From the NCBI GenBank assembly GCA_964630265.1, contig CAZVRW010000001.1, positions 77,611-141,610 on the forward strand: a stretch of DNA of 64,000 nt. Reading direction: 5' to 3'. Both the position numbers and the translations under genes were made by a program. Every line of letters begins with the position of its first letter. Position 1 is the first letter of the stretch. The notes under the pieces are model-generated. The model saw only the letters and a program-made list of their open reading frames with translations, made no database searches and was not told the DNA's origin. This DNA comes from CAZBWP01 sp964630265. Lineage in GTDB: Bacteria; Pseudomonadota; Alphaproteobacteria; Rhodospirillales; Defluviicoccaceae. Below, piece by piece: positions 1-8,716 of this stretch.

Positions 1-382
1 CATGGTGGCGGCGCCACTGGCCACCATCCGCCGCACCCGGTTCGCCCAGGACGCCCAGCGGCTCGCCGCCATCGTTGCCGAACGCGGCGTCGGCGGCTTC
101 GTCGTCGGCTTGCCGGTCAGCATGGACGGCACCGAGGGGCCGGCGTGTCAGTCGGTGCGACAGGTGGCGGCCAACCTGCTCGCCGTCGTCGACCGGCCGC
201 TCGCGTTCTGGGACGAACGGCTCTCCACCCGCGCCGTCGAGCGGCTCCTGGTGGAGCAGGCCGACCTGTCGCGCCGCAAGCGGGCGAGCGTGGTCGACAA
301 GCTCGCCGCTGCCTGGATCCTGCAGGGCGCACTCGACTCCCTCGCCAACCGCGCGGCACGCGGCGACGGAGCCTTCTGGTGA
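1..382 (+). CDS. ruvX: RuvX/YqgF Holliday-junction resolvase-like protein, 5' partial
   Basis: C-terminal part of the RuvX (YqgF) family, an RNase H-fold nuclease linked to 16S rRNA 5'-end processing and Holliday junction resolution. The visible 126 residues carry the family blocks: an early PLxTI segment, VGLPVSMDG followed by TEGPA, the WDERLST motif and the final VDKLAAAWILQGALD helix with its conserved acidic residue. The usual N-terminal DxGxKRIG segment is not present, so the gene enters from the left edge and the ATG at 2 is internal. Its stop overlaps the start of the next gene by four bases (GTGA), which suggests translational coupling. Confidence 0.9.
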   Translation, partial: MVAAPLATIRRTRFAQDAQRLAAIVAERGVGGFVVGLPVSMDGTEGPACQSVRQVAANLLAVVDRPLAFWDERLSTRAVERLLVEQADLSRRKRASVVDKLAAAWILQGALDSLANRAARGDGAFW

Positions 383-1293
383 TCGCCATCCTCGCCGCCC
401 TGGCGCCGGTTTTCGGCATCATCCTGCTCGGCTACGTCGGCCGCCGCCGCCAGTTCCTTCCCGACCTGTTCTGGCCGCTGGCCGAGCGGCTCACCTTCTA
501 CGTGCTGTTCCCGTCGCTGCTCGTCGCCAACGCCGCCGGGGCCGATCTCGCCGGGCTTGCGGTGGCACCGATGCTGGTGGCGATGCTGGCGGCGATCACC
601 CTCGTCGTCGCGCTGTGCTGGCCGCTCCGCCCGCGACTGGGGCTGGACGGACCCGCGTTCACCTCACTGATCCAGTGCTCGGTCCGACCCAACGTCTATG
701 TCGCCATCGGTGCTGCCTATACCCTGTTCGGCGCCGAGGGGGTGACGCTGGTCAGCATCGCGCTGGCCGTCAACGTTCCCTTCGTCAACCTGATCGCGGT
801 GTTCGCCCTGGTCCGCTACGGCCGCGACGCCGGTGTCCGGCGCTGGCGCGACACGGTGCTGCCGGTGCTGCAGAACCCGCTGATCATCGCCTGCCTGCTC
901 GGCCTGGCGCTGAACGGCGCCGGCCTCGGCCTGCCGCCGCTGCTCGGTCCGACGCTGGAGATCCTCGGCCGGGCGGCGCTGCCCATCGGGCTGCTTGCCG
1001 TCGGCGCCGGCCTCGATCTCGCCGCGGCGCGCGCCGCCGGGACCACGGTGGCGACGTGTGCCGCCCTCAAGCTGCTGGTCCTGCCGCTGCTCACCTTCGG
1101 CCTCTGCGCGGCGCTGGAGGTGAGTGGCGCGGCGCGCGGCATCGCCATCCTCTACGCGGCGACACCGATCTCGGCTACCGCCTACGTGATGGCGCGGCAG
1201 ATGGGCGGCGACACCGGGATCATGGCCGGCGCCATCGCCGCCTCGACGATCGCCGCCGGGCTGACCATGCCGTTGCTGTTGGCGCTGGTCTGA
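379..1293 (+). CDS. AEC-family transporter (auxin efflux carrier-like permease)
   Basis: About 304 residues, the normal length for bacterial AEC permeases, and almost wholly hydrophobic with about ten membrane segments. The family pattern is visible: an N-terminal LAPVFGIILLGYVGRR segment, a central region with SIRPN-like SVRPNVYVA, a long polar loop near the middle, and a C-terminal ATPISATAYVMARQMGG block matching the conserved AxPxAxxxxxxA motif of the family. The GTG at 379 is chosen because it overlaps the ruvX stop and puts the first membrane segment at the N terminus; an open frame continues upstream but encodes Arg-rich shadow sequence. Substrate is unknown; relatives export or import malate and other organic anions or auxin-like acids. 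Confidence 0.82.
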   Translation: MIAILAALAPVFGIILLGYVGRRRQFLPDLFWPLAERLTFYVLFPSLLVANAAGADLAGLAVAPMLVAMLAAITLVVALCWPLRPRLGLDGPAFTSLIQCSVRPNVYVAIGAAYTLFGAEGVTLVSIALAVNVPFVNLIAVFALVRYGRDAGVRRWRDTVLPVLQNPLIIACLLGLALNGAGLGLPPLLGPTLEILGRAALPIGLLAVGAGLDLAAARAAGTTVATCAALKLLVLPLLTFGLCAALEVSGAARGIAILYAATPISATAYVMARQMGGDTGIMAGAIAASTIAAGLTMPLLLALV

Positions 1294-1336
1294 ACGGTGC
1301 CCGTCGGACGGGCGTGCGGACGGACGCGCGGACGGC

Positions 1337-1366
1337 TTGCGGCACCACCGAGCGGCCCCCTATAGT
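1337..1366 (+). promoter_or_regulatory. candidate sigma-70 promoter of pyrB
   Basis: TTGCGG at 1337-1342 and TATAGT at 1361-1366 are separated by 18 bases. The -10 element ends only eight bases before the pyrB ATG and no Shine-Dalgarno is visible between them, so transcription would begin at or within two bases of the start codon. This is inference from spacing only. Confidence 0.45.
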
Positions 1367-1374
1367 TCCGGCTC

Positions 1375-2343
1375 ATGATCGTCGAGTCCGACATCGCCGC
1401 CTATCGCCACCGCCACCTGCTCGGCATCGAGGGGCTGACGCCGCCGGAGATCTCGGCGCTGCTCGACCGCGCCGAATCCTACGTCGAGCAGAACCGGCAG
1501 GCCGACAAGAAGAAATCGGTGCTGCGCGGGCGGACGATCATCAACCTGTTCTTCGAGGCGTCGACGCGCACCCGCACCTCCTTCGAACTCGCCGGCAAGC
1601 GCCTGGGCAGCGACGTCATCAACATGTCGGTGTCCACCAGTTCGGTGCGCAAGGGCGAGACGCTGCTGGACACGGCAATGACGCTGAACGCCATGCACCC
1701 GGACGTGCTGGTGGTCCGCCATCCCGAATCGGGTGCGGTCAAGCTGCTGTCCGAGAAGGTCAACTGCGCCGTCATCAACGCTGGCGACGGCAGCCACGAG
1801 CATCCCACCCAGGCGCTGCTGGACGCGCTGACCATCCGTCGGCGGGTCGGCCGGCTGGAAGGGCTGCAGGTGGCGATCTGCGGCGACGTCCTGCACTCCA
1901 GGGTCGCCCGCTCCAACATTCACCTGCTCACCACCATGGGGGCGCGGGTCCGCCTGGTGGCGCCGCGGACGCTGATTCCGGCGGCGGTCGAGCGGCTCGG
2001 CGTCGAGGTTGCCTATTCCATGCGCGACGGTCTCGCCGACTGCGACATCGTGATGATGCTGCGGCTGCAGACGGAGCGCATGGACGCCAACTTCTTTCCG
2101 TCGATTCGCGAGTATTTCCGCTTTTTCGGCCTCGATTACGAGAAAATGGAGCGCGCCCGCCCGGAAGCGCTGATCATGCACCCGGGACCGATGAACCGGG
2201 GCGTCGAGATCGATTCGGTCGTGGCCGACGACTTCGGCCGCAGCGTCATCCACGAACAGGTGGAAATGGGCGTCGCCGTGCGCATGGCGTGTCTCGAGAT
2301 CCTCACCGCCAACCTGCCGTCCGTGGTGGCCGGCAACATCTGA
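1375..2343 (+). CDS. pyrB: aspartate carbamoyltransferase catalytic subunit
   Basis: Catalyses carbamoyl phosphate + L-aspartate to N-carbamoyl-L-aspartate, the committed step of pyrimidine synthesis, in the cytoplasm. At 322 residues it has the normal length. The carbamoyl-phosphate loop STRTRTS lies at about residues 63-69, HPTQALLD at 143-150 and the aspartate-domain HPGPMNRGVE at about 269-278. It is followed 11 bases later by a dihydroorotase-like gene, the arrangement in which non-catalytic dihydroorotase partners support PyrB holoenzyme assembly. No regulatory-chain gene (pyrI) is nearby. A promoter directly abuts the start. Confidence 0.96.
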   Translation: MIVESDIAAYRHRHLLGIEGLTPPEISALLDRAESYVEQNRQADKKKSVLRGRTIINLFFEASTRTRTSFELAGKRLGSDVINMSVSTSSVRKGETLLDTAMTLNAMHPDVLVVRHPESGAVKLLSEKVNCAVINAGDGSHEHPTQALLDALTIRRRVGRLEGLQVAICGDVLHSRVARSNIHLLTTMGARVRLVAPRTLIPAAVERLGVEVAYSMRDGLADCDIVMMLRLQTERMDANFFPSIREYFRFFGLDYEKMERARPEALIMHPGPMNRGVEIDSVVADDFGRSVIHEQVEMGVAVRMACLEILTANLPSVVAGNI

Positions 2344-2354
2344 CGCGGGGACCG

Positions 2355-3680
2355 ATGGCCGACGGACGCTTCCACATCGACGAGACCGCCGGCCGGCTGG
2401 CCTTCATCAACGCCCGCCTGCTCGATCCGGCGACACGGCTCGATGCCTTGGGCGGGCTGCTCACCGAGGGTGAAAGGATCGCCGCCTTCGGCCCCGGCCT
2501 GTTCCAGGATCGCGCGCCGGCGGGCGCCACCGTCGTCGACTGCGGCGGCCAGTGCCTGGCGCCCGGCCTAGTCGACATCCGGGTGCAGTTGCGCGAGCCC
2601 GGCGAGGAACACAAGGGGACGCTGGCCTCGGGCGGCCGCGCCGCCGTCGCTGGCGGCGTCACCTCCATGGTCTGCCTGCCCAACACCAATCCGCCCATGG
2701 ACGACATGTCCGTGGTCGAGTTCGTTGCCCGCCGCGCCCGCCTGCTCGGCCTCGCCAAGGTCTACGTCTGCGGCGCCGTGACCCGCGGCCTCGAGGGTCG
2801 GAGCCTGGCCGAACTGGGTATGCTGGCCGAGGCCGGCGCCGTCGCCTTCACCGACGGCGCCGCCGCCGTCGCGGACGCCGGCGTCATGCGCCAGGCGCTG
2901 ACCTACGCCAGCACCTTCGATCTGCTGCTGGTGCAGCATCCGGAGGAACCGGCGCTCGCCGTCGGCGGCCATATGAACGCCGGCGAGACGGCGACGCGCC
3001 TCGGCCTCGTCGGCATCCCGCGCGAGGCCGAACTGATCATGGTGGAGCGCGACATTCGCCTCGCCGAACTCACCGGCGGACGGCTGCATTTCGGGCATCT
3101 GTCGACGGGCGCCGCGATCGCGGCGGTGCGCGCCGCCAAGGTCCGCGGCGTGCGGGTGACCTGCGACACTGCGCCGCCCTACTTCGCGCTGAACGAGACG
3201 GCGGTGGGCGAGTATCGCACCTTCGCCAAGCTGTCGCCGCCGCTGCGCGCCGAGGCGGACCGGCTGGCCGTGGTCGAGGGGCTGATCGACGGCACCATCG
3301 ACGCCATCGCCTCGGACCACGCGCCGCAGGACGAGGACGCCAAGCGGCTGCCGTTCGGCCAAGCGGCGTTCGGCGGCATCGGTCTCGACACGCTGCTCGC
3401 CGTCTCCCTCGAACTCTACCACAACCGGCGGCTGGCGTTACTCGACCTGCTCGACCTGCTGACGCGCCGCCCCGCCGACCTCCTCGGCCTGCAGGCTGGG
3501 CGCCTCGTGGTCGGGGCGCCGGCCGACCTGGTGCTGTTCGACCCCGAGCGCGGCTGGCAGGTGCGCGAGCAGGCGTTGTACAGCAAATCCAAGAACACGC
3601 CCTTCGACTACCGCCCGGTGCAGGGCCGGGTGCTGATGACCATCGTCGACGGGCGCCGCGTGTTCGCCCTGGACGGCTGA
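2355..3680 (+). CDS. pyrC: dihydroorotase-like protein lacking the metal-binding HxH (PyrC' / pyrX type)
   Basis: A 441-residue class I dihydroorotase homologue. The ATG at 2355 follows pyrB by 11 bases. The fold is clear: PGLVD at about 70-74, CLPNTNPP, an internal HPEEP, FGHLS with H248, and IASDHAPQ with D321, ending in the usual amidohydrolase beta-sandwich KGRLVVGAPADLVLFDP-like region. However, the strand-1 metal motif that should read DxHxH reads D74-I-R76-V-Q78-L, so both histidines are replaced by Arg and Gln. Known alphaproteobacterial and Pseudomonas PyrC' proteins with this loss are inactive and structural partners of PyrB. I infer the same here, with an active dihydroorotase elsewhere in the genome. 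Confidence 0.88.
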   Translation: MADGRFHIDETAGRLAFINARLLDPATRLDALGGLLTEGERIAAFGPGLFQDRAPAGATVVDCGGQCLAPGLVDIRVQLREPGEEHKGTLASGGRAAVAGGVTSMVCLPNTNPPMDDMSVVEFVARRARLLGLAKVYVCGAVTRGLEGRSLAELGMLAEAGAVAFTDGAAAVADAGVMRQALTYASTFDLLLVQHPEEPALAVGGHMNAGETATRLGLVGIPREAELIMVERDIRLAELTGGRLHFGHLSTGAAIAAVRAAKVRGVRVTCDTAPPYFALNETAVGEYRTFAKLSPPLRAEADRLAVVEGLIDGTIDAIASDHAPQDEDAKRLPFGQAAFGGIGLDTLLAVSLELYHNRRLALLDLLDLLTRRPADLLGLQAGRLVVGAPADLVLFDPERGWQVREQALYSKSKNTPFDYRPVQGRVLMTIVDGRRVFALDG

Positions 3681-3795
3681 GAGGTTGTGAAAGAATGCCC
3701 GCGAAGCCCGTTATCGCCGGAATTTTCCTCGTGGTTTCAAAGGGCGTTTTTTCGCAACCTCGATTGGTTCACAGGCTCTGAGCGGGGCTGGGGCC

Positions 3796-4437
3796 GTGAA
3801 CGGCGATCCGCTGGCCCTGACGCCGACGCTGCAACTGGCGGCGGTCGTCGGCTATCTGCTCGGCTCGGTGCCCTGGGGCCTGCTGCTCACCCGTCTCGCC
3901 GGCAAGGGCGACCTGCGCCGGGTGGGCTCCGGCAATATCGGCGCCACCAACGTGCTGCGCGCCGGCGGCAAGGGGCTGGCGGTGGTGACCCTGCTGCTCG
4001 ACGCCGGCAAGGGCGCGGCGGCGACGCTGATCATGGGGCAGTGGGGCGAGACGGCGGCATTGATCGCCGGGTTGTTCGCCGTGATCGGCCACAACTTTCC
4101 GGTCTGGCTCAGGTTTCGCGGCGGCAAGGGGGTGGCGACGACGCTGGGCGTCGTGCTCGCCTGGGCGTGGCCGGCCGGGCTGATCGCCTGCGCCGTCTGG
4201 CTCGCCGTCGCCGGCGCATTCCGCTACTCGTCGCTGGCGGCGCTGGTCGCCCTCGCCGTGGCCCCGCTGGCGGTGCTGGCGTTCGCCGGCGCGCCGGCCG
4301 CCGCCGTCACCGGCCTGCTCACCGTCCTCGGCTTCGCCCGCCACCACGCCAACATCCGCCGGCTGCTGCGCGGCGAGGAATCGAAGATCCGGCTGCGCTC
4401 GCCGCCGGCCGACGATCAATCGGTGCAGGCGAAGTAG
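3796..4437 (+). CDS. plsY: acyl-phosphate:glycerol-3-phosphate acyltransferase
   Basis: Inner-membrane enzyme that transfers an acyl group from acyl-phosphate to glycerol 3-phosphate, the first acylation in phospholipid synthesis. The 213 residues contain the three PlsY motifs: GSVPWG plus GSGNIGATNVLR (about 24-55), FRGGKGVATTLG (about 110-120) and the C-terminal RHHANIRRLLRGEE. Five membrane segments surround them. The start is GTG at 3796. It lies 115 bases after the dihydroorotase-like gene and 283 bases before dprA, the usual plsY-dprA-topA order of alphaproteobacteria. Its last 22 bases overlap the end of a gene on the opposite strand. Confidence 0.95.
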   Translation: MNGDPLALTPTLQLAAVVGYLLGSVPWGLLLTRLAGKGDLRRVGSGNIGATNVLRAGGKGLAVVTLLLDAGKGAAATLIMGQWGETAALIAGLFAVIGHNFPVWLRFRGGKGVATTLGVVLAWAWPAGLIACAVWLAVAGAFRYSSLAALVALAVAPLAVLAFAGAPAAAVTGLLTVLGFARHHANIRRLLRGEESKIRLRSPPADDQSVQAK

Positions 4438-4598
4438 TGCCAGTAACGATCGGGATCGAGCGGGTGCGATCGGATGCCGAGGGCACGGACCCGCATCATC
4501 GCCTCCCGCCAGCATCGCAGGTGGCGCAGCACGTCGCGGTCGGACCAGTCGACGTCGGCGGCCGTCGACGTCGCGGTGGGAAACACAGCGGGGCTCAT
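4416..4598 (-). CDS. hypothetical 60-residue protein, convergent with plsY
   Basis: Not recognised. The reading frame has strongly GC-rich third positions throughout, unlike a chance antisense frame. The ATG at 4598 is preferred over the ATG at 4667 because GGAG lies six bases upstream of it. The product is basic and aromatic in its second half (DRDVLRHLRCWREAMMRVRALG, then DPDRYWHYFACTD at the C terminus) and has no membrane segment or signal peptide. It ends inside the last codons of plsY. The 10-bp palindrome TAACCGGTTA at 4688-4697 lies between this gene and dprA and could be a shared operator. It may be a small regulator or simply a lineage-specific protein. Confidence 0.5.
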   Translation of the reverse strand: MSPAVFPTATSTAADVDWSDRDVLRHLRCWREAMMRVRALGIRSHPLDPDRYWHYFACTD

Positions 4599-4720
4599 GC
4601 TCAACTCCATCTCCTTGAGGGCGCCGGTGGCGCACTCGTCCGGGGCCGGTCCGGCGGAGCCCGCCATCTAGCCCTGGCGTTGGTAAATAACCGGTTAGCG
4701 GCCGCCGGGAAGGGGGGCGG

Positions 4721-5854
4721 ATGATTCGCGTCCGGCCGTTGAGCGAGCTCGAGCGCCTCGACTGGCTTCGCCTGCTGCGCAGCGAGCGGGTCGGCCCGAC
4801 CACCTTTCGCCGGCTGCTCGATCGCTTCGGCAGCGCCGCCGCCGCCCTGGACGCCCTGCCGACGATCGCCCGACGCGGCGGCGGGGCCCGGCCGCTCACC
4901 GTCGCCTCGGGGGAGACGGCGGCCGCGGAGTTGGCTGCCGCCACCGCCGCCGGCGCCCGCGCCATCGCCCTCTGCGAGCCGGCCTATCCCCCGCTGCTGC
5001 GCCAAATCGACGATGCGCCGCCACTGCTCTACGTGCTCGGCGATGCGGCGCTGCTCGCCCGGCCGGCGGTCGGCATCGTCGGCACGCGCAATGCCTCGCT
5101 CAACGGCCGGCGGCTGGCCGAGCGGTTCGCCGCCGATCTCGGCGCCGCCGGCTCCGTCGTCGTCTCCGGCATGGCGCGCGGCATCGACACCGCCGCCCAC
5201 GCGGCGGCGCTGAAGACGGGCACGGTGGCGGTGCTGGCGGGCGGCGTCGATGTGGTCTACCCACCGGAGAATGCCGGGCTGCACCGGGCGATCGTCGCGA
5301 GCGGCGCCGTGATCAGCGAAATCGCCCCCGGAACGGAACCGCAGGCGCGCCACTTCCCGCGCCGCAACCGGCTGATCTCGGGGCTCTCGCGCGGCGTCGT
5401 CGTGGTCGAGGCGGCCCTCCGGTCCGGTGCCCTGATCACCGCCCGGCTGGCCCTGGAGCAGGGACGCGAGGTGTTCGCGGTGCCGGGCTCGCCGCTGGAT
5501 CCGCGGGCGCGCGGCCCCAACGACCTGATCCGCCAGGGGGCGACCCTGGCCGAGGACGCCGAGGACGTGCTGAACGGCCTCGCCGGCGTCATCGTCGCCA
5601 AGCACCCGCCGGGCGATGACGCGGGGGACGCTCCAGAGCCGGAGCCGCCGCCGCCGGCGAGCGAGAGCGACGTCGACGCCGGACGGCGTTTGCTCGCCGA
5701 GGCGCTCTCCCCGGCACCGGCCACGGTTGACGAACTCGTCCGGAGTTGTCAATTGTCGCCTGCCGTCGTGACGACCGTGCTCCTGGAGTGGGAATTGGCC
5801 GGCCGTCTGGAGCGGCATCCCGGCAACCGGGTCGCCCTGGTCGCCGGTCCCTGA
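4721..5854 (+). CDS. dprA: DNA-processing protein DprA
   Basis: Single-stranded DNA-binding protein that loads RecA during natural transformation. The 377 residues show an N-terminal SAM/HhH-like region (about 10-60), then the Rossmann core with GIVGTRNAS at about 117, VVSGMARGID at about 146, a TVAVLAGG strand and the conserved FPRRNRLISGLS at about 212, then a Pro-rich linker (EPEPPPPAS, about 308) and a C-terminal winged-helix domain (about 320-375). An SD-like run of Gs precedes the ATG. It is 24 bases upstream of topA, a conserved pair. Confidence 0.95.
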   Translation: MIRVRPLSELERLDWLRLLRSERVGPTTFRRLLDRFGSAAAALDALPTIARRGGGARPLTVASGETAAAELAAATAAGARAIALCEPAYPPLLRQIDDAPPLLYVLGDAALLARPAVGIVGTRNASLNGRRLAERFAADLGAAGSVVVSGMARGIDTAAHAAALKTGTVAVLAGGVDVVYPPENAGLHRAIVASGAVISEIAPGTEPQARHFPRRNRLISGLSRGVVVVEAALRSGALITARLALEQGREVFAVPGSPLDPRARGPNDLIRQGATLAEDAEDVLNGLAGVIVAKHPPGDDAGDAPEPEPPPPASESDVDAGRRLLAEALSPAPATVDELVRSCQLSPAVVTTVLLEWELAGRLERHPGNRVALVAGP

Positions 5855-5878
5855 CAGCTTCCGGACGCGCAGGAGAGC

Positions 5879-8680
5879 ATGGACGTCGTCGTCGTCGAGT
5901 CGCCGGCCAAGGCCAAGACGATCAACAAATATCTCGGCAGCGACTACACGGTGCTGGCGAGCTACGGGCATGTCCGCGACCTGCCGTCCAAGGACGGCTC
6001 GGTCCGCCCCGACGATGACTTCGCCATGGACTGGGCGGTCGATCCGAAGAGCAAAAAGCACCTGGACGCCATCGCCGCCGCCGTGCGTCATGCCGACCGC
6101 CTCTATTTGGCGACCGACCCTGACCGCGAGGGCGAGGCGATCTCCTGGCACGTCGCCAAGGTGCTGGCCGAACGCAAGGCGCTGAACGGGGTCGACATCC
6201 ACCGCGTCGTCTTCAATGAGATCACTCGCGACGCCATCGTCAGCGCATTCTCCCGGCCGCGCGCCCTGGACGACGCCCTGGTCGACGCCTACCTGGCCCG
6301 TCGGGCGCTGGACTATCTGGTCGGCTTCACGCTGTCGCCGGTGCTGTGGCGCAAGCTGCCGGGCAGCCGCTCCGCCGGCCGCGTGCAGTCGGTGGCGCTG
6401 CGCCTGATCTGCGAGCGCGAGACCGAGATCGAGGACTTCCGCGCCCGCGAATACTGGACGGTGAAGGGCCTGTTCCGCACCGACGCGGGCGCCCCCGTCG
6501 AGGCCGGGCTCACCCATCTGGTCGGCCGCAAGCTGGAGAAATTCGACCTGGGCGACGAGGCGGCCGCGGCGGCGGCGGTCGCGGCGGTGCAGGCGCGCAC
6601 CTTCGCCGTCGCCAAGGTGGAACGCAAGCAGGTGCGGCGCAACCCGGCGCCGCCGTTCATCACCTCGACCCTGCAGCAGGAAGCCTCGCGCAAGTTCGGC
6701 TTCGCGGCGTCGCGCACCATGCAATTGGCGCAGCGACTGTACGAGGGCATCAACATCGGCGGCGAGACCGTCGGCCTGATCACCTACATGCGGACGGACG
6801 GGGTGCAGATGGCGGCGGAGGCGATCACCGCCTGCCGCGGCGTCATCGGCAGCGAGTTCGGCGCCCGCTACGTTCCGGAGAAGCCCAGGATCTACAAGAC
6901 CCGGGCGAAGAACGCCCAGGAGGCGCACGAAGCGATCAGGCCCACCAGCATCGAGCGCCGGCCGCAGGACATCGCCCGCGACCTGGATGCCGATCAACTG
7001 AAGCTCTACACGCTGATCTGGAAGCGCACCGTGGCCAGCCAGATGGCCTCGGCGGTGCTCGACCAGGTCGCCGCCGACATCGCCGCGCCGGACGGTCAGG
7101 TGGTGCTGCGCGCCACCGGCTCCGTGGTCGCCTTCGACGGCTTCTTCCGGGTCTATCGTGAGGGCACCGATGATCCGGAGCGCGGTGACGCGCGCAAGGG
7201 CGACGACGAGGACAAGATTCTCCCCGATCTCGCCGAGGGGCAGCGGCTGAACCTGGAGACGGTGACGCCGGAGCAGCATTTCACCCAGCCGCCGCCGCGC
7301 TATTCCGAAGCCAGCCTGGTGAAGCGGCTGGAGGAACTCGGCATCGGCCGGCCGTCCACCTACGCCACCATCCTCTCGGTGTTGCAGGAGCGCGACTACG
7401 TGCGCCTGGAGAACAAGCGGTTCGTGCCGGAGGACCGGGGCCGGCTGGTCACCGCCTTCCTCGCCAGTTTCTTCGAGCGCTACGTCGCCTACGGCTTCAC
7501 CGCCGAGATGGAGGAGCGGCTCGACGACGTCTCCGGCGGGCGAATCGACTGGAAAACGGTGCTGCGCGACTTCTGGAAGGACTTCAGCGGCGCCGTGGCC
7601 GAGACCAAGGATCTCGGCATCAAGGACGTGCTGGACGCGCTCAACCGCCTGCTCGGCCCGCACTTCTTCCCCGATGTCGGCGACGGTGCGGATCCGCGCG
7701 CCTGTCCGTCGTGCAAGGACGGGCGGCTCAGCCTGAAGATCGGCCGCTACGGCGCCTTCATCGGCTGTTCCAACTATCCCGATTGCCGCTATACGCGGCC
7801 GCTGGTGCCGGTCAGCGGCGACGAGGGCGCCACCGCCAGCCTCAACGGCGGTCCCCGACTGCTCGGCGAGGATCCGGCCACCGGTCAGCCGGTGACCCTC
7901 CGCAACGGCCCCTACGGCCCCTACATCCAGCTCGGCGAGGCCGCCCCGGCGGAGCCCGAGGCGACCAAGGATAACGACAAGGGCAAGGAGAAAGGTAAGG
8001 CCGGCGGCAAATCCAAAGCCAAGGCCAAACCGACGGCACCGAAACCGAAGCGCGCCTCCCTGCCGCGCGGCGTCGATGCCGACAACATCGATCTCGACCG
8101 GGCGCTGGCGCTGCTGTCGCTGCCGCGCGAGGTCGGCCGCGACCCGGATACCCAGGCGCCGATCACCGCCGGCATCGGCCGCTACGGCCCCTACGTCTGC
8201 CTCGGCGACACCTACGTCTCACTGAAGGGCGATGACGACGTGCTGACCATCGGCCTCAACCGCGCGGTGGCCCTGATCGCCGACGCGCGGCAGCGCACGC
8301 CGCCCGGCCGCAACCTTGGCGAGCACCCGAAGACCGGCAAGCCGGTCACGTTGAAGAGCGGCCGCTACGGTCCCTACGTGCAGCACGCTGCGCTGCGTGC
8401 CACCCTGCCGAAGGGCGTCGAGGCCGACACGCTCGACCTCGCCAAGGCGATCGAGATCCTTGAGGCGAAGGCGGCGCGGGAGGGCAAGGGCGCCAGCGGC
8501 AAGGGCGGCAGGAACGGCGGGGGGGGCACCGATGGCGGCAAGCCGGCGACGGGCGCCAAACCCAAGGCCGGCAAACCCAAGGCCGGCAAGGCCACGACGG
8601 GCCGGACGAAAGCCGGCAAAGACGCATCGTCCGCGGGCCGTGGTGCGGCGAAGCGGTCCCGCGCCGGGAGCACGGGCTGA
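5879..8680 (+). CDS. topA: DNA topoisomerase I
   Basis: Type IA topoisomerase that relaxes negative supercoils. Of 933 residues, the Toprim domain is N-terminal with VVVESPAKAKTI (catalytic E7) and ATDPDREGEAI; the active-site tyrosine is Y303 in GLITYMRTDG; the DNA gate region follows. A CxxC...CxxxxxC zinc ribbon (CPSCKDG to NYPDCRY) begins at C609. Two or three further GRYGPYV-type C-terminal repeats follow, interrupted by Lys/Gly-rich linkers (about 700-725 and from 870 on). The final 60 residues are a repetitive Lys-Ala-Gly tail typical of high-GC species that may improve DNA processivity. Confidence 0.97.
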   Translation: MDVVVVESPAKAKTINKYLGSDYTVLASYGHVRDLPSKDGSVRPDDDFAMDWAVDPKSKKHLDAIAAAVRHADRLYLATDPDREGEAISWHVAKVLAERKALNGVDIHRVVFNEITRDAIVSAFSRPRALDDALVDAYLARRALDYLVGFTLSPVLWRKLPGSRSAGRVQSVALRLICERETEIEDFRAREYWTVKGLFRTDAGAPVEAGLTHLVGRKLEKFDLGDEAAAAAAVAAVQARTFAVAKVERKQVRRNPAPPFITSTLQQEASRKFGFAASRTMQLAQRLYEGINIGGETVGLITYMRTDGVQMAAEAITACRGVIGSEFGARYVPEKPRIYKTRAKNAQEAHEAIRPTSIERRPQDIARDLDADQLKLYTLIWKRTVASQMASAVLDQVAADIAAPDGQVVLRATGSVVAFDGFFRVYREGTDDPERGDARKGDDEDKILPDLAEGQRLNLETVTPEQHFTQPPPRYSEASLVKRLEELGIGRPSTYATILSVLQERDYVRLENKRFVPEDRGRLVTAFLASFFERYVAYGFTAEMEERLDDVSGGRIDWKTVLRDFWKDFSGAVAETKDLGIKDVLDALNRLLGPHFFPDVGDGADPRACPSCKDGRLSLKIGRYGAFIGCSNYPDCRYTRPLVPVSGDEGATASLNGGPRLLGEDPATGQPVTLRNGPYGPYIQLGEAAPAEPEATKDNDKGKEKGKAGGKSKAKAKPTAPKPKRASLPRGVDADNIDLDRALALLSLPREVGRDPDTQAPITAGIGRYGPYVCLGDTYVSLKGDDDVLTIGLNRAVALIADARQRTPPGRNLGEHPKTGKPVTLKSGRYGPYVQHAALRATLPKGVEADTLDLAKAIEILEAKAAREGKGASGKGGRNGGGGTDGGKPATGAKPKAGKPKAGKATTGRTKAGKDASSAGRGAAKRSRAGSTG

Positions 8681-8716
8681 GGCCGCCGGCGCGGGCGTCT
8701 TGAGACTGAAGCACCG

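Noticed and set aside
75..3680. A 1201-codon open frame on the plus strand
   Set aside because: Only its last 441 codons (from 2355) encode the dihydroorotase-like protein. The rest is Arg/Ala/Pro-rich antiphase translation of ruvX, the AEC gene and pyrB.
4601..7663. A 1020-codon open frame on the minus strand across dprA and topA
   Set aside because: Composition is the antisense image of GC-rich coding DNA, with no recognisable domain, and it lies opposite two certain genes.
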